A stretch of DNA of 64,000 bases from JAKFWF01 sp031367505 (GCA_031367505.1 JANLPY010000303.1:1-64000), one strand, 5' to 3'. Positions 44,777 to 54,165 are shown, counted from the first letter of the stretch. Notes: generated by a model not told the origin, from the sequence alone. Program-made: numbers and translations.

Positions 44777-44824
44777 CGCGTATGTCGCCTCGAAGCCATC
44801 GCCAAGATCGGCGATAAAGTCGAC

Positions 44825-45205
44825 CTACAGCGCGTCATTGGCATCGAACGCTAGGCTCTTCGTCGTATCGAGCCCGGCAGCATCAGTACTGCGGACCAAC
44901 CATCGGCCGTCGATGTCTCTCGTCGCGTTGGCGCCGCCGTTGCACACTTGGCGATAATCATGCCGGTTGGTGAGTTCGGCCTCGGCTACGCTGTCGGCTG
45001 CGGCCTGCATCGGGCGCTGGTCGGCATAACTACCAATCGTCGCCGAAATCATATTGCGAACGCCGACCATGGCGAGGACCGATGCGTCCCACCAATTGAC
45101 CATCTGCGGCAGCTCGCGCTTCCGCAGCGCCTTGATCTTTTCTTCGCTGTTGTGAATATCTTCTTTGCTAGGTGGCACGCGCACCGACGACGCCAGATCA
45201 ACCAT
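44825..45205 (-). CDS. upstream part of split metallophosphoesterase
   Basis: This 126-residue piece starts at an ATG preceded by GCGGGGGA and ends at the premature TAG. It is mostly polar, with NWWDASVLAMVGVRNMISATIGSYAD near residues 37-62, and ends LAFDANDAL immediately before the stop, where the metallophosphoesterase metal strand should begin. I recognise no independent domain, which supports its being the N-terminal region of the downstream protein. Confidence 0.6.
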   Translation of the reverse strand: MVDLASSVRVPPSKEDIHNSEEKIKALRKRELPQMVNWWDASVLAMVGVRNMISATIGSYADQRPMQAAADSVAEAELTNRHDYRQVCNGGANATRDIDGRWLVRSTDAAGLDTTKSLAFDANDAL

Positions 45206-45292
45206 TGTGTCCCCCGCAGAACAACGCTGTTCAGTGAACAGTCACTTTTTCTTGATGAGGTAACAGTTTCGCAAAATGCGCAAGGGACGTTA

Positions 45293-45314
45293 GTCGTTCG
45301 ATTTCCAGAACGAC
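45293..45314 (-). terminator. short hairpin after mutY
   Basis: GTCGTTC (45293-45299) pairs perfectly with GAACGAC (45308-45314) around an 8-base loop, 25 bases past the mutY stop and before the metallophosphoesterase start. No T run follows on either strand, so terminator activity is uncertain. Confidence 0.3.
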
Positions 45315-45339
45315 GAAGCGGTATCACCGATACGAGCGC

Positions 45340-46455
45340 TCACATTTCCTTCAACGCGTGGGCGATGATCTTGCGCATCACGCTTGGCAAAGCCTGGCCA
45401 GCCAGTGACCGCCGCGGCACCCAGCGGCAGCGAGCGCTATCGGCCCAGAAGGTCAGCGCAATATCGGCCGGAACAACCGCGACGTGCACCACGAGTTCCA
45501 GCTTGAAATGCGTGAAGACATGCGAGACCACACCCGGCACTTGCCACCAGTCAGCTTGAACCGGTGCGGCGCGGACTGCATCAGTCAATGACGGCAGATC
45601 ATCGCTCCACATCGTCGATGGCACTTCGATCATGCGCGCCAGCAACCCGCTGTCAGGTCGCTGACGCAGCAGAATATGTCCGTCCTCTCGCAAAGCCAGG
45701 AACGCATGACCGAACCGCTCGGGACGCGCCGGCTTCCCGGCCTTGCGCGGTAGCGTCGCCTCGATGCCCAGCGCAAACCCTTCACAATGCCGGTGCAGTG
45801 GACACATCAAACAAGATGGGCGCTTCGGCGTGCACACAGTCGCGCCGAGATCCATCATCGCTTGCGCAAAATCGCCGGGCCGCTCGCCGGGTGAAAGCGA
45901 TGTCGCGCGCCGCTTGATCTCACCTTTGACGGCCGGCAGCGGGGTTTCGAGCGCGAACAGCCGCGACACCACCCGCTCGACGTTGCCATCGACCGGCATA
46001 GCTTTTTCGCCATAGGCAATCGAAGTGATCGCCGCCGCAGTGTAGGGCCCAATCCCGGGAAGCGTCAGCAACGTCGCTTCGTCCCGCGGGAACTTCGCAT
46101 CGTGATCGGCAACGATTGCCTGTGCGCATTTATGCAAGTTGCGAGCGCGGCTGTAGTAGCCAAGACCAGCCCACGCAACGAGTACGTCATCGACACTCGC
46201 GGCCGCCAGTACTTTCACCGTCGGCCAGCGCTTGAGAAACGCCGCGTAATACGGGATGACAGTTTTGACGACTGTCTGCTGCAACATGATTTCGCTGAGC
46301 CAAACGCGATAGGGGTCAGCTTTTTTTCCCGGTGGATAGCGCCACGGCAGATCGCGATGCTCGCGGTCATACCAATCGAGCAAGAGCGCAGCGGTGCTGG
46401 GTTCCTGCGCTTTCAGACTCACTCGCTTTAGTTGCTTGCCGGCCACAGCTGTCAC
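45340..46455 (-). CDS. mutY: A/G-specific adenine glycosylase
   Basis: MutY removes adenine mispaired with 8-oxoguanine. The 371-residue protein has the helix-hairpin-helix LPGIGPYTAAAI, the catalytic Asp strand PVDGNVERVVSR, the [4Fe-4S] cluster CTPKRPSCLMCPLHRHC (C-x6-C-x2-C-x5-C), and a C-terminal NUDIX-like 8-oxoG recognition domain with FTHFKLELVVHV. The start chosen is the GTG at 46455, which has AGAGGG 6 bases upstream; the longer frame starts with TTG and has no ribosome site. It is divergent from the DUF721 gene, as in many alphaproteobacteria. Confidence 0.93.
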   Translation of the reverse strand: MTAVAGKQLKRVSLKAQEPSTAALLLDWYDREHRDLPWRYPPGKKADPYRVWLSEIMLQQTVVKTVIPYYAAFLKRWPTVKVLAAASVDDVLVAWAGLGYYSRARNLHKCAQAIVADHDAKFPRDEATLLTLPGIGPYTAAAITSIAYGEKAMPVDGNVERVVSRLFALETPLPAVKGEIKRRATSLSPGERPGDFAQAMMDLGATVCTPKRPSCLMCPLHRHCEGFALGIEATLPRKAGKPARPERFGHAFLALREDGHILLRQRPDSGLLARMIEVPSTMWSDDLPSLTDAVRAAPVQADWWQVPGVVSHVFTHFKLELVVHVAVVPADIALTFWADSARCRWVPRRSLAGQALPSVMRKIIAHALKEM

Positions 46456-46540
46456 AGCAGACCCTCTGCGCTCATGCGAATCGCTACAGAGATGGTAGGT
46501 TCGGGCGACCAATTATGGAATTGCCGGTGGGAACACTCCT

Positions 46541-47143
46541 GTGAGCAAACTGACGCTGCCTCGTCCAAGTGCCGCAAATGTGCCTTCTGCGCAACGAATG
46601 CAGATGCCGAAGCGGGCAACCGCAATAAAGGTGCAGGGCAAGCCCACATACCGAGGTCGCTCAGTCGGCACGTTCGTCCCCAAGATCACGCAGAAAGTAT
46701 TTGAGAAATTTGGCTTTTCAACTGCCACACTCCTGACTGACTGGGCCATCATCGTTGGCGCAGATCTCGCAGCGTACACAGCGCCGGAACGCCTGAAGTG
46801 GCCGCGCGGCTTCGAAGGTGCGGCTGACGATGGGGACGCTGGCACGGGAAGGGCTGGCGCGACGTTGATGTTGCGTGTGGAGCCGGCCCGCGCACTCGAC
46901 ATCCAGTATAAGGCGCGGCTGCTGATCGACCGGATCAACGCCTATTTCGGCTATCGCGCCGTGGCTGAGATCCGCTTGATCCAGGCGCCGCTAATACGCT
47001 ACGCGCTGCCACAGCCGCGCGTAACGCCTACACCGATGCCGGCGACACCCGCCGTCCAAACGATCGAAGACAGTGATTTGCGCGACGCGTTAGCCGCCCT
47101 CGAAGCGAGCATAAGGGCGAAAGTCGCGAAACCCGGCAAATGA
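46541..47143 (+). CDS. DUF721 (DciA-like) protein
   Basis: This 200-residue protein contains a DUF721 domain (about residues 45-150: VPKITQKVFEKFGFSTATLLTDWAIIVG, then LMLRVEPARALDIQY and INAYFGYRAVAEIRLIQ). DUF721 proteins include DciA, the DnaB helicase loader/operator of bacteria lacking DnaC. Here the domain is flanked by a basic N-terminus and a Pro-rich, disordered C-terminus. The GTG start at 46541 is the first in frame. Its position between mutY and a DsbA gene is conserved in many alphaproteobacteria; the DciA role is inferred from the domain. Confidence 0.85.
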   Translation: MSKLTLPRPSAANVPSAQRMQMPKRATAIKVQGKPTYRGRSVGTFVPKITQKVFEKFGFSTATLLTDWAIIVGADLAAYTAPERLKWPRGFEGAADDGDAGTGRAGATLMLRVEPARALDIQYKARLLIDRINAYFGYRAVAEIRLIQAPLIRYALPQPRVTPTPMPATPAVQTIEDSDLRDALAALEASIRAKVAKPGK

Positions 47144-47303
47144 TGCTGGTAGGCATGCCCTGAGGGCTGCCGCGATTGTGATTGGCTGCTGCGACCACCA
47201 TTCAGTTGGCATTCAGCGCGCTATTGCCTAAATGATGGCTAGAATAGCTGAGCAATCAGGGGCAACGAAAGCATGTCCCGGCTAAATAGGAGGCCCGAGC
47301 CCC

Positions 47304-47990
47304 GTGTCACAGACTTTCCTGCCGATCTCCAGACGCGCGATGATGATTGCCAGTGGCGCGCTTGCCGCCAGCGCGGCTTTCCCCGCGAGCTTCGCATTCG
47401 CACAGCGCAAGGCCGCTGCTGATGCCGACGTGACCGAGTTGATGAAGGCCGGAGATCTTCCGGACCTCGCTATCGGCGCGGCAGATGCCAAAGTGACAGT
47501 CGTCGAATATGCTTCCATGACGTGCGGCCACTGCGCCAACTTTCACAAGAAAGTGTTCCCGGCGCTCAAGACAAAATACGTCGATAGCGGCAAGGTCCGT
47601 TTCATTCTGCGCGAATTCCCGCTGGATGACTTGGCCGCAGCTGCCTCCATGCTCAGCCGTTGCGCAGGGACCGGGGCGGACGTCTCCAAGAGTTACGATC
47701 TGACCAGCATCCTGTTCGAGAAGCAGGAAGACTGGGCATTCCAGAAGGGCAATCCGGTACCGAAGCTATTCGAAATCGCCAAGCAGGCCGGCTTCACGCA
47801 GGAAAGCTTCGACAAGTGCTTGACTGACCAAAAGCTCCTTGAGCAGATCACGGCACAGCGCGAGCGCGGCTCAAAAACGTTCGGCGTGAGCTCAACGCCA
47901 ACGTTCTTCATAAATGGCAAGCGTTTGGCCGAGGGCCCGTCTCTGGAAGCGTTCGAAAAAGCATTCGATACGATCCTGAAGGCATCGTGA
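47304..47990 (+). CDS. DsbA-family thiol-disulfide protein with CGHC site
   Basis: This 228-residue exported thioredoxin-fold protein has a twin-arginine-like N-terminus (ISRRAMMIASG near 8-18) with a hydrophobic core and a likely cleavage after FAFA. The active site CGHC lies in YASMTCGHCANFHKK near residues 68-82, and the cis-Pro loop is STPTFFINGKR near 197-207. The DsbA helical insertion lies between. The GTG start at 47304 has AGGAGG upstream. It probably introduces or isomerises disulfides in the periplasm. It is followed 4 bases later by a second DsbA-like gene, so the two are co-transcribed. Confidence 0.9.
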   Translation: MSQTFLPISRRAMMIASGALAASAAFPASFAFAQRKAAADADVTELMKAGDLPDLAIGAADAKVTVVEYASMTCGHCANFHKKVFPALKTKYVDSGKVRFILREFPLDDLAAAASMLSRCAGTGADVSKSYDLTSILFEKQEDWAFQKGNPVPKLFEIAKQAGFTQESFDKCLTDQKLLEQITAQRERGSKTFGVSSTPTFFINGKRLAEGPSLEAFEKAFDTILKAS

Positions 47991-47994
47991 CCGC

Positions 47995-48798
47995 ATGATA
48001 TCTCGCGGCAGACGAAAGTTACGTAGTGCTGTCGCGGGTTTGCTTTTCGCAAGCGTGCTAGGCGCATGTTCAGGCGATGCGATCCTAGCTCCGGGCGCGA
48101 AAGACCCAGGTGCCGGCGGCGCGTTCCTGACGGGTGCGACACCGGACAAACCACAGTTCAATCCGTTCGCAGACGCGACGACGCGCGCGCCCGGCGGACG
48201 AGAAGTGATTGCGAACCCGACTGTTGCCGAAATCATGCAACCGGTGAACGACATTCCGGAACTATCCATCGGCCGCGAAGATGCGCCCGTTACCATCATT
48301 AAGTTCGCATCGCTGACGTGTCCGTTTTGTAAGCAGTTTCAAGCGGATACGTTTCCTATTCTGAAGCGCGAGTACATCGATACCGGCAAAGTGCGCTTCA
48401 TCATTCGCGATTTTCCGATCGGTATGCAATCCGGCGCGGCCACCATTGCAATGCGCTGCGCACCGCCGGCCAAGCAATTGGTATTGTACGAAAAATTCCT
48501 TTCCCAACAGTCCGTTTGGGTCAGCCAGGAAGTACGCCGCGACCCAATCTTCAAGATTGCATCTCAGGTGGGGATGACTCGCGCTGAATTTGACGCTTGC
48601 TACGAGAATCGGGGCATGATTGCGGCTCTGAACTCAATGAAGGAGCGCGGGCGCACACTCGGCATCATCGGCACACCTAATTTCTTTGTGCAGGGCAAGC
48701 TCGTGAAAAGCACCCTGGACATGAACAAGATCCGCGAACTCGTGGATCCCATCTTGGCCGGTCGCGTAGCGGCCCAACCGGCGGGCCTCACGCGCTGA
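47995..48798 (+). CDS. DsbA-family lipoprotein with CPFC site
   Basis: This is the second DsbA-like protein, 267 residues. It has a basic start, a hydrophobic core and a lipobox LGAC near residues 22-25, so it is probably a lipoprotein on a periplasmic face. A Gly/Ala/Pro-rich linker of about 60 residues precedes the thioredoxin fold, which has the active site CPFC in FASLTCPFCKQF near 103-114 and the cis-Pro loop GTPNFFVQGK. The CPFC versus CGHC dipeptides of the two neighbours suggest different redox potentials. smc follows after 66 bases. Confidence 0.88.
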   Translation: MISRGRRKLRSAVAGLLFASVLGACSGDAILAPGAKDPGAGGAFLTGATPDKPQFNPFADATTRAPGGREVIANPTVAEIMQPVNDIPELSIGREDAPVTIIKFASLTCPFCKQFQADTFPILKREYIDTGKVRFIIRDFPIGMQSGAATIAMRCAPPAKQLVLYEKFLSQQSVWVSQEVRRDPIFKIASQVGMTRAEFDACYENRGMIAALNSMKERGRTLGIIGTPNFFVQGKLVKSTLDMNKIRELVDPILAGRVAAQPAGLTR

Positions 48799-48864
48799 CA
48801 AGCTGCCGAGATATGCCGACGCCCGCCTTCCAAAGACGGAATGCGTAGGAGGCTTTGACGACCC

Positions 48865-51800
48865 GTGCATATGAACCGGCTACGACTGCTCGGCTTCAAA
48901 TCGTTTGTCGATCCCACCGATCTCATCATCGAGCCGGGGTTGACCGGCGTTGTCGGCCCGAATGGCTGCGGCAAATCCAATCTGCTTGAAGCGCTCCGCT
49001 GGGTGATGGGCGAGACGTCGCACAAGTCGATGCGTGCCGCCGCCATGGACGATGTGATTTTCTCGGGCACCAACTCCCGTCCGGCTCGCAATTGGGCCGA
49101 AGTTACGATCTTCCTGGACAACTCGAAGCGCACAGCTCCGGCCGAATTCAACGACGTAGACACGATTGAGATCACGCGACGCATCGAGCGCGAGGCCGGT
49201 TCTGCCTATCGCATCAACGGTCGCGATGCGCGTGCGCGCGACATCAAGCTGCTGTTCGAGGACGCTGCAACGGGCGCACGCTCGCCGGCCCTGGTGCGTC
49301 AGGGCCAGATCGCAGAAATCGTCAACGCCAAGCCTGAACAGCGCCGCCGCGTGCTCGAAGATGCGGCCGGTATCGCCGGCCTGCACAGCCGCCGTCACGA
49401 AGCGGAATTGCGCCTCAAGGCGGCAGAGGGAAACCTTGCTCGCCTTGGCGATATCATTGGTCAGTTGGCATCGCAGCTGGACAACCTGAGGCGGCAGGCT
49501 CGCCAAGCCAAGCGCTACAAGGAATTGTCGGTCGAGATCCGCCGTAACGAGGCACTCCTTCTGCATCTCGTCTGGACCGAGGCTCAAGCCCAGGTCGACG
49601 CCGAGGAAGCAGCGTTGCTTGCGGCTTTATCGGCGCTCGGCACGGCGACGCAAACCGAGGCAGCGGCGACCCGTCTTGAAGCCGAGTTGTCCGAAAGCAT
49701 GCAACCACTGCGCGAGGCCGAAGCAAGCCGGGCTGCGGTCGTCGCGCGCATCAAGATCGAGCAAACGAATTTCGAGGCCGAAGCCAAGCGCTCGGCGGAG
49801 CGGCAACGCGAGTTGATGGCGCGCGCACAACAGCTTGCTGCCGATCTGGTGCGCGAGCAGGGGCAAATTACCGAGGCAACCGAGACGCTCGCCCGCCTCA
49901 AGGCTGAATTCGATACCTTGTCCGTTGCCGATGTCGGAGCGAACGATCTGGACACAGCCAACATCGACAAACTCGATGCGGCCGAAGCAAGCCTCGCGAA
50001 GACTGAGCGCGACCTCAACACGCTGACGCAGAAGGCGTTCGAGACGGCGGCAAAGCGCCGAAGCCTTGATGCGAGCCTCAATGCTGCGCGCGAACAATCG
50101 GCCAAGATCAGCCGCCAGATATCGGGCTTGGATGCGCAGATCCGGGAAATTGCCGGCAAAGCGCCCGACGCACAGCATCTGGCGCGCCTGCAGGAAACCG
50201 CCCGGGCTCTCGCCACCCAGATCACCCAGATCGAGGGGCAGACGATCGAGGCCGAGAGCAATGTTCGCAAGGCCGCAAGTGCTGCCAAAACGAAGCGCGA
50301 CGAAGCCCGTGCCGCAAGTCTCGCCGCTGGTGAAGTTCGCACCGAATTGTCGACCTTGGCCCGGATGCTGGTGCCGGTGCGCGACGACGACGTGCCGCCG
50401 ATTGTCGATAAACTCAAGGTCGCATCCGGCTACGAGATCGCGCTCGGCGCAGCACTCGGTGACGATCTCGATGCGCCCATCCAGACCGACTATCCGATCC
50501 ATTGGCGACGCATCGATCCGGCGTCCGACGATGCCGGCTTGCCGGAAGGCGCCGAGCCGCTGTTCAATCGGGTCAAAGGTCCAGCCGAACTGACCCGCCG
50601 GCTACGGCAGATTGGTGTTGTTTCACGTAACACCGGTCATCGCCTGCAGCCCGCGTTAAAGCCTGGCCAGCGGCTGGTTTCTCGCGAGGGAGACCTTTGG
50701 CGTTGGGATGGCTTCGTCGCCGCCGCCGAAGCACCCACGGCCGCCGCTCAACGGCTCGCCCAACGCAACCGGCTGGCCGACCTGGAAGCGCAAGCATCCG
50801 GAGTTCTGTCCGCAGCCGATGACGCCAGCGCACATGAAAAAATTGCCGCCGATCTACAAACCGCCGCTGAAGCAGAAGATAGCCGCATTCGTCAGCAATG
50901 GCGTGATACGTCGGCGGAGCTCGCCCGCACGCGCCAAACGCTGACCGAGATCGAGCGCAACGCGCGCGAAACCGAGCAGCGCATGCAAACAGCTTCCGAA
51001 GCCAAGGCACATGCAGAAGATGCAATGCTCGAGGCCTCCGAGAAGCTGATCGAGCTCGAAACCGCAATCGATGTGCTCGAAGGCGAAGAAGATCTCACGC
51101 CCCTCGTTACAGCCGCGCAAACTGAGGTGAACCGCCTGCGTTCGGTTGTTACTGAAATCAAAGCGGAAATCGTCAGTCTCGAACGCGAACGCGTAGCGCG
51201 AACCAATCGGCTTGCGGCAATTGCCGCCGATCAGCAGCGTTGGTCGGCGCGCCACACAGCGGCGCACCAGCACATTGCGGACCTTGAAGCGCGCAAGACT
51301 GACGCTACTGATGAACTGGAGAGCTTGGTCGAGCTGCCGGAGCTGATCGAAGAGCAGCGCGAGAAGCTGATGAGCGCGATGGCACAAGCCGAGCAACACC
51401 GTCAGGCCGCCGCGAATGCATTGGGCAGCGCCGAGAACGCCCTGCGCACGGCAGTTCAGGATATGCGGGCCGCCCAAGCCGCAGTCGCGAACGAACGCGA
51501 AGCGCGCGCTCGCATCGAGGCACGATTGGAAAATGCGCGCACACGCCGGCAGGATGAAGCGCGCAAAATCCGCGAAACACTCGACTGTGCTCCGGAAGCA
51601 TGCCTCGGACTTGCTCAACTCGAACCGGACTACAAAATACTTCCGCTTGCCGATGTCGACCGGTTATTGACCCGGTTGAAATCGGATCGGGAACGGCTGG
51701 GCGGCGTCAATCTACAAGCCGATGACGAGCTCGAGACGATCCAAGCCCAAGTCAATGGCATGGAAACCGAAAAACGCGACGTCGAAGAGGCGATCGCCAA

Positions 51801-52326
51801 GTTACGTGGTGCCATTGGTCAGCTTAATCGCGAGGCCAAGAAGCGCCTGATGGAAGCCTTCGAGATCGTCAACGGACACTTCCAGCGCCTGTTCACGACG
51901 TTATTTGGTGGTGGCGAAGCACGACTGGAACTTCTGGAAAACCCGGACGATCCATTGGAGGGCGGGCTTGAGATCATAGCAAAACCGCCCGGCAAAAAAC
52001 CCGCCACTCTATCATTGCTATCCGGCGGCGAGCAGACGCTGACCGCCATGTCTCTGATATTCGCCGTGTTCCTAACCAACCCGTCGCCGATCTGTGTGCT
52101 CGACGAAGTCGATGCGCCGTTGGACGACGCCAACGTGGATCGGTTTTGCACCCTGCTTGAAAAAATGTCGCAGGAAACAGCGACACGGTTCCTCGTGATC
52201 ACGCATCATCCAATGACGATGGCGCGTACCGACCGGCTATTTGGCGTGACCATGGGCGAGCGTGGCGTGTCGCAGTTGGTGTCGGTGGACTTGGCAACGG
52301 CAGAAAAGTTCCGCGAGATTGCCTGA
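48865..52326 (+). CDS. smc: chromosome segregation protein SMC
   Basis: SMC condenses and helps segregate the chromosome with ScpA and ScpB. The 1153-residue protein has the N-terminal Walker A in VGPNGCGKSN near residues 30-39, long coiled coils (about 160-480 and 640-1000) around a hinge (about 500-620, with SGYEIALGAALGDDLD), and the C-terminal ABC signature LSGGEQTLTAMSLIF and Walker B CVLDEVDAPLDDAN. The GTG at 48865 lies 12 bases after AGGAGG; the ATG at 48871 is 18 bases away and less likely. The hinge is shorter than in Bacillus SMC, as usual in alphaproteobacteria. scpA and scpB are not in this window. Confidence 0.95.
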   Translation: MHMNRLRLLGFKSFVDPTDLIIEPGLTGVVGPNGCGKSNLLEALRWVMGETSHKSMRAAAMDDVIFSGTNSRPARNWAEVTIFLDNSKRTAPAEFNDVDTIEITRRIEREAGSAYRINGRDARARDIKLLFEDAATGARSPALVRQGQIAEIVNAKPEQRRRVLEDAAGIAGLHSRRHEAELRLKAAEGNLARLGDIIGQLASQLDNLRRQARQAKRYKELSVEIRRNEALLLHLVWTEAQAQVDAEEAALLAALSALGTATQTEAAATRLEAELSESMQPLREAEASRAAVVARIKIEQTNFEAEAKRSAERQRELMARAQQLAADLVREQGQITEATETLARLKAEFDTLSVADVGANDLDTANIDKLDAAEASLAKTERDLNTLTQKAFETAAKRRSLDASLNAAREQSAKISRQISGLDAQIREIAGKAPDAQHLARLQETARALATQITQIEGQTIEAESNVRKAASAAKTKRDEARAASLAAGEVRTELSTLARMLVPVRDDDVPPIVDKLKVASGYEIALGAALGDDLDAPIQTDYPIHWRRIDPASDDAGLPEGAEPLFNRVKGPAELTRRLRQIGVVSRNTGHRLQPALKPGQRLVSREGDLWRWDGFVAAAEAPTAAAQRLAQRNRLADLEAQASGVLSAADDASAHEKIAADLQTAAEAEDSRIRQQWRDTSAELARTRQTLTEIERNARETEQRMQTASEAKAHAEDAMLEASEKLIELETAIDVLEGEEDLTPLVTAAQTEVNRLRSVVTEIKAEIVSLERERVARTNRLAAIAADQQRWSARHTAAHQHIADLEARKTDATDELESLVELPELIEEQREKLMSAMAQAEQHRQAAANALGSAENALRTAVQDMRAAQAAVANEREARARIEARLENARTRRQDEARKIRETLDCAPEACLGLAQLEPDYKILPLADVDRLLTRLKSDRERLGGVNLQADDELETIQAQVNGMETEKRDVEEAIAKLRGAIGQLNREAKKRLMEAFEIVNGHFQRLFTTLFGGGEARLELLENPDDPLEGGLEIIAKPPGKKPATLSLLSGGEQTLTAMSLIFAVFLTNPSPICVLDEVDAPLDDANVDRFCTLLEKMSQETATRFLVITHHPMTMARTDRLFGVTMGERGVSQLVSVDLATAEKFREIA

Positions 52327-52343
52327 AGAAACCACCGCGCGAA

Positions 52344-53447
52344 TTAATCGAGGACGCGCGCTACACGGAAACCAACGGTATTGGCAGCTACGCTGCTGTC
52401 TAATGACGTACGCGCGGCAAGCCTTGATTGCGATGCCGTGCTATCCCAACCGCCGCCACGAATGACATGCTGCGTGCAATCGCCGCGCAACACTGTCGCC
52501 CTTCCATCGAGTGGATTGAACGATAAGTCGGGGTTCCAACAATCCTCGACCAACTCCCAGGCATTGCCTTGAACATCATGAATGGCCAGTTGGTTAGCGG
52601 ACGTATAACCCACAGGTATCGTCCCATCGCGCGCACGATTGAAGTTGGCGTGCGATGCGCCGAGCATCGAGCCATGCGTGAACTCGGTTGTCGCTCCCGC
52701 CCGCGCCATGAATTCCCATTCTGCCTCCGATAACAGGCGGTAGGTTTTCTTGGTTTTCTGTGACAGCCAGGCGACGTAGCCACGCGACTCGCGCCATGTC
52801 ACGCAGACGACCGGATGGTTTCCACCTTGCTCGAATCCCGCCTGTTTCCAACTGGCACTGGCCGAATTGCGGCCGTTGACTGTACAGCCCGAGCTCACCA
52901 GCAGCTTTGCATCCGTCACGTATGCCAAGAACTGATCGCGCGTTACCTCGAACCGGCCGACCGCAAACGGTTCTTTGATGATGACATCGACCGGACCTTC
53001 ATTGTCGCGCCGGCCTTTTTCCAGCGGCGGCGAACCCATGACGAAACGTCCTGCAGGCACGGCGATCATCGACGGGCACGTCTCGCAATCGGCAAATGGC
53101 CCGACAGGAATGCGTCGTTCTATTACCGCCGCAGCGACTGGCGCATTGATGCCGCGCATGCCAATCGCCGCGCCGTCCCCATCCTTCGATTCGATCTTTG
53201 GAAGGGCAATCGTGGGCATCGATACGTCAAGGCCGGGGATCGAGCCTGAACGCCCAGAAAAAGCGTCATCGCCGAGCATGATGAAAAGGATAGCCGACAC
53301 CGTTGAAAACATTGCCGTCATGACGGCAACGCGATGGCGTGCAGCCAAACCAGCCTCGATCGCATAAGCGATGACGCCGAGCATGCCTATCAAGAACCAG
53401 AAAAGAGTGTCGAACGCAGTCAAGGCCAGTGCCTTAGGTCGAATCAC
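52344..53447 (-). CDS. SUMF1/FGE-domain membrane protein lacking FGE cysteines
   Basis: This 367-residue protein starts with two hydrophobic segments (about residues 8-30 and 40-59), followed by a periplasmic-looking linker and a formylglycine-generating-enzyme (SUMF1) fold from about 125 to the end: IAVPAGRFVMGSPP, PFAVGRFEVTRDQFLAY, HPVVCVTWRESRGYVAWLS, RLLSEAEWEFMARAGA, and RGGGWDSTASQSRLAAR. At the position of the two catalytic cysteines of true FGE (in the RGGSW...C region) there are Ser/Thr residues, so it is probably not a sulfatase activator; other members bind ligands or have other roles. It converges on smc. Confidence 0.88.
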   Translation of the reverse strand: MIRPKALALTAFDTLFWFLIGMLGVIAYAIEAGLAARHRVAVMTAMFSTVSAILFIMLGDDAFSGRSGSIPGLDVSMPTIALPKIESKDGDGAAIGMRGINAPVAAAVIERRIPVGPFADCETCPSMIAVPAGRFVMGSPPLEKGRRDNEGPVDVIIKEPFAVGRFEVTRDQFLAYVTDAKLLVSSGCTVNGRNSASASWKQAGFEQGGNHPVVCVTWRESRGYVAWLSQKTKKTYRLLSEAEWEFMARAGATTEFTHGSMLGASHANFNRARDGTIPVGYTSANQLAIHDVQGNAWELVEDCWNPDLSFNPLDGRATVLRGDCTQHVIRGGGWDSTASQSRLAARTSLDSSVAANTVGFRVARVLD

Positions 53448-53645
53448 GAGACGCGATCACACAATCAATCACTAACTGATCCGCTCACGATACGCGAGCC
53501 TGCCGCTCTTTCGGCAGATGCAACCGTCGCGGCGCGTTGCTCATTTCACACGCCCAAATATCACGGTATTGTGTACCTGCGCGTTTTCGCCATACCCCCG
53601 TCAACTTACGAACGTCGCCCTCTTCCTTGACACTCAACAACGCAG

Positions 53646-54143
53646 ATGCCTATAGATCGGCCGGTTTCGAACCTTGGTCGGGACGCGAGTTTCGACGGGA
53701 TGGGGTGTTGTCTGGTGTCTACCAACCACGACGGTAAGGGCGACAAAGGGACAAACGCTTCTCCTCGAGGCGAGAGTCCACAAGGGATCAGTGCGGATGA
53801 ACGTGCAGCGTTCGAACAGCGCGCTGCTCAGATCGGCGATAAGTTGAACGTGGCGAAGGGCCGGCGACCATTGCCGCAGCCTTCAACGGTCGACAAGGGG
53901 GCTGACAACGGCGCGGCCATGGGTCGTGCGTTGCGGATCTCGACCGAGCTGATCGGTGGAATTGTTGTAGGCGGCGCCATCGGTTGGGCACTCGACCGTT
54001 GGCTTGGCAATGAAAAGCCTTGGTTTTTCATTGTGTTTTTCATGCTTGGTGCAGCGGCAGGCATTCTAAATGTCGTGCGCGCGGCCGCCAAGGAGAAGAC
54101 ACCGCCAGCGCCATCAGTGCCGGACGACGAAGAAGACCGATAG
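53646..54143 (+). CDS. atpI: ATP synthase protein I (AtpI)
   Basis: AtpI is a small membrane protein encoded at the head of Fo operons and thought to help assemble the c ring. The C-terminal half has two hydrophobic helices (LIGGIVVGGAIGWALDRWLG and PWFFIVFFMLGAAAGILNVV), exactly the AtpI/Atp1 pattern; the N-terminal half is polar. The start is uncertain: ATG at 53646, ATG at 53700 or GTG at 53715 are all in frame, and none has a strong ribosome site; conserved sequence begins well after all of them. It leads into atpB after 22 bases. Confidence 0.82.
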   Translation: MPIDRPVSNLGRDASFDGMGCCLVSTNHDGKGDKGTNASPRGESPQGISADERAAFEQRAAQIGDKLNVAKGRRPLPQPSTVDKGADNGAAMGRALRISTELIGGIVVGGAIGWALDRWLGNEKPWFFIVFFMLGAAAGILNVVRAAAKEKTPPAPSVPDDEEDR

Positions 54144-54165
54144 TATTTGAAGGGAAAGTTGGAAC

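Larger units (their letters stand above)
42620..45205 (-). pseudogene. membrane-linked metallophosphoesterase interrupted by in-frame TAG
   Basis: Two open frames on this strand lie in the same reading frame and are separated only by one TAG (44825-44827) and 16 sense codons up to the next ATG. Read through, they make one protein of about 861 residues. The segment straddling the stop, VDFIADLGDGFEATYA, looks like the first metal-binding strand of a calcineurin-like phosphoesterase, so the downstream piece alone would lack it. Later motifs (GGDMAYPN, FIAGNHDWYDG, LHAPVW, LIAGDLHFYSR) are intact and at the right spacing. Four hydrophobic segments follow in the C-terminal third. A recent nonsense change, a sequencing error or readthrough are the options. 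Confidence 0.75.

Noticed and set aside
45215..45240. GAAC/GTTC repeats resembling a LexA box upstream of the metallophosphoesterase
   Set aside because: Spacing and orientation do not match the alphaproteobacterial GTTC-N7-GTTC direct repeat.
46456..46512. TTG start for mutY adding 19 residues
   Set aside because: No ribosome site and no family similarity; the GTG at 46455 has AGAGGG at good spacing.
52344..53447. Calling the SUMF1-domain protein a formylglycine-generating enzyme
   Set aside because: The two cysteines needed for that chemistry are absent in the RGGGW region.
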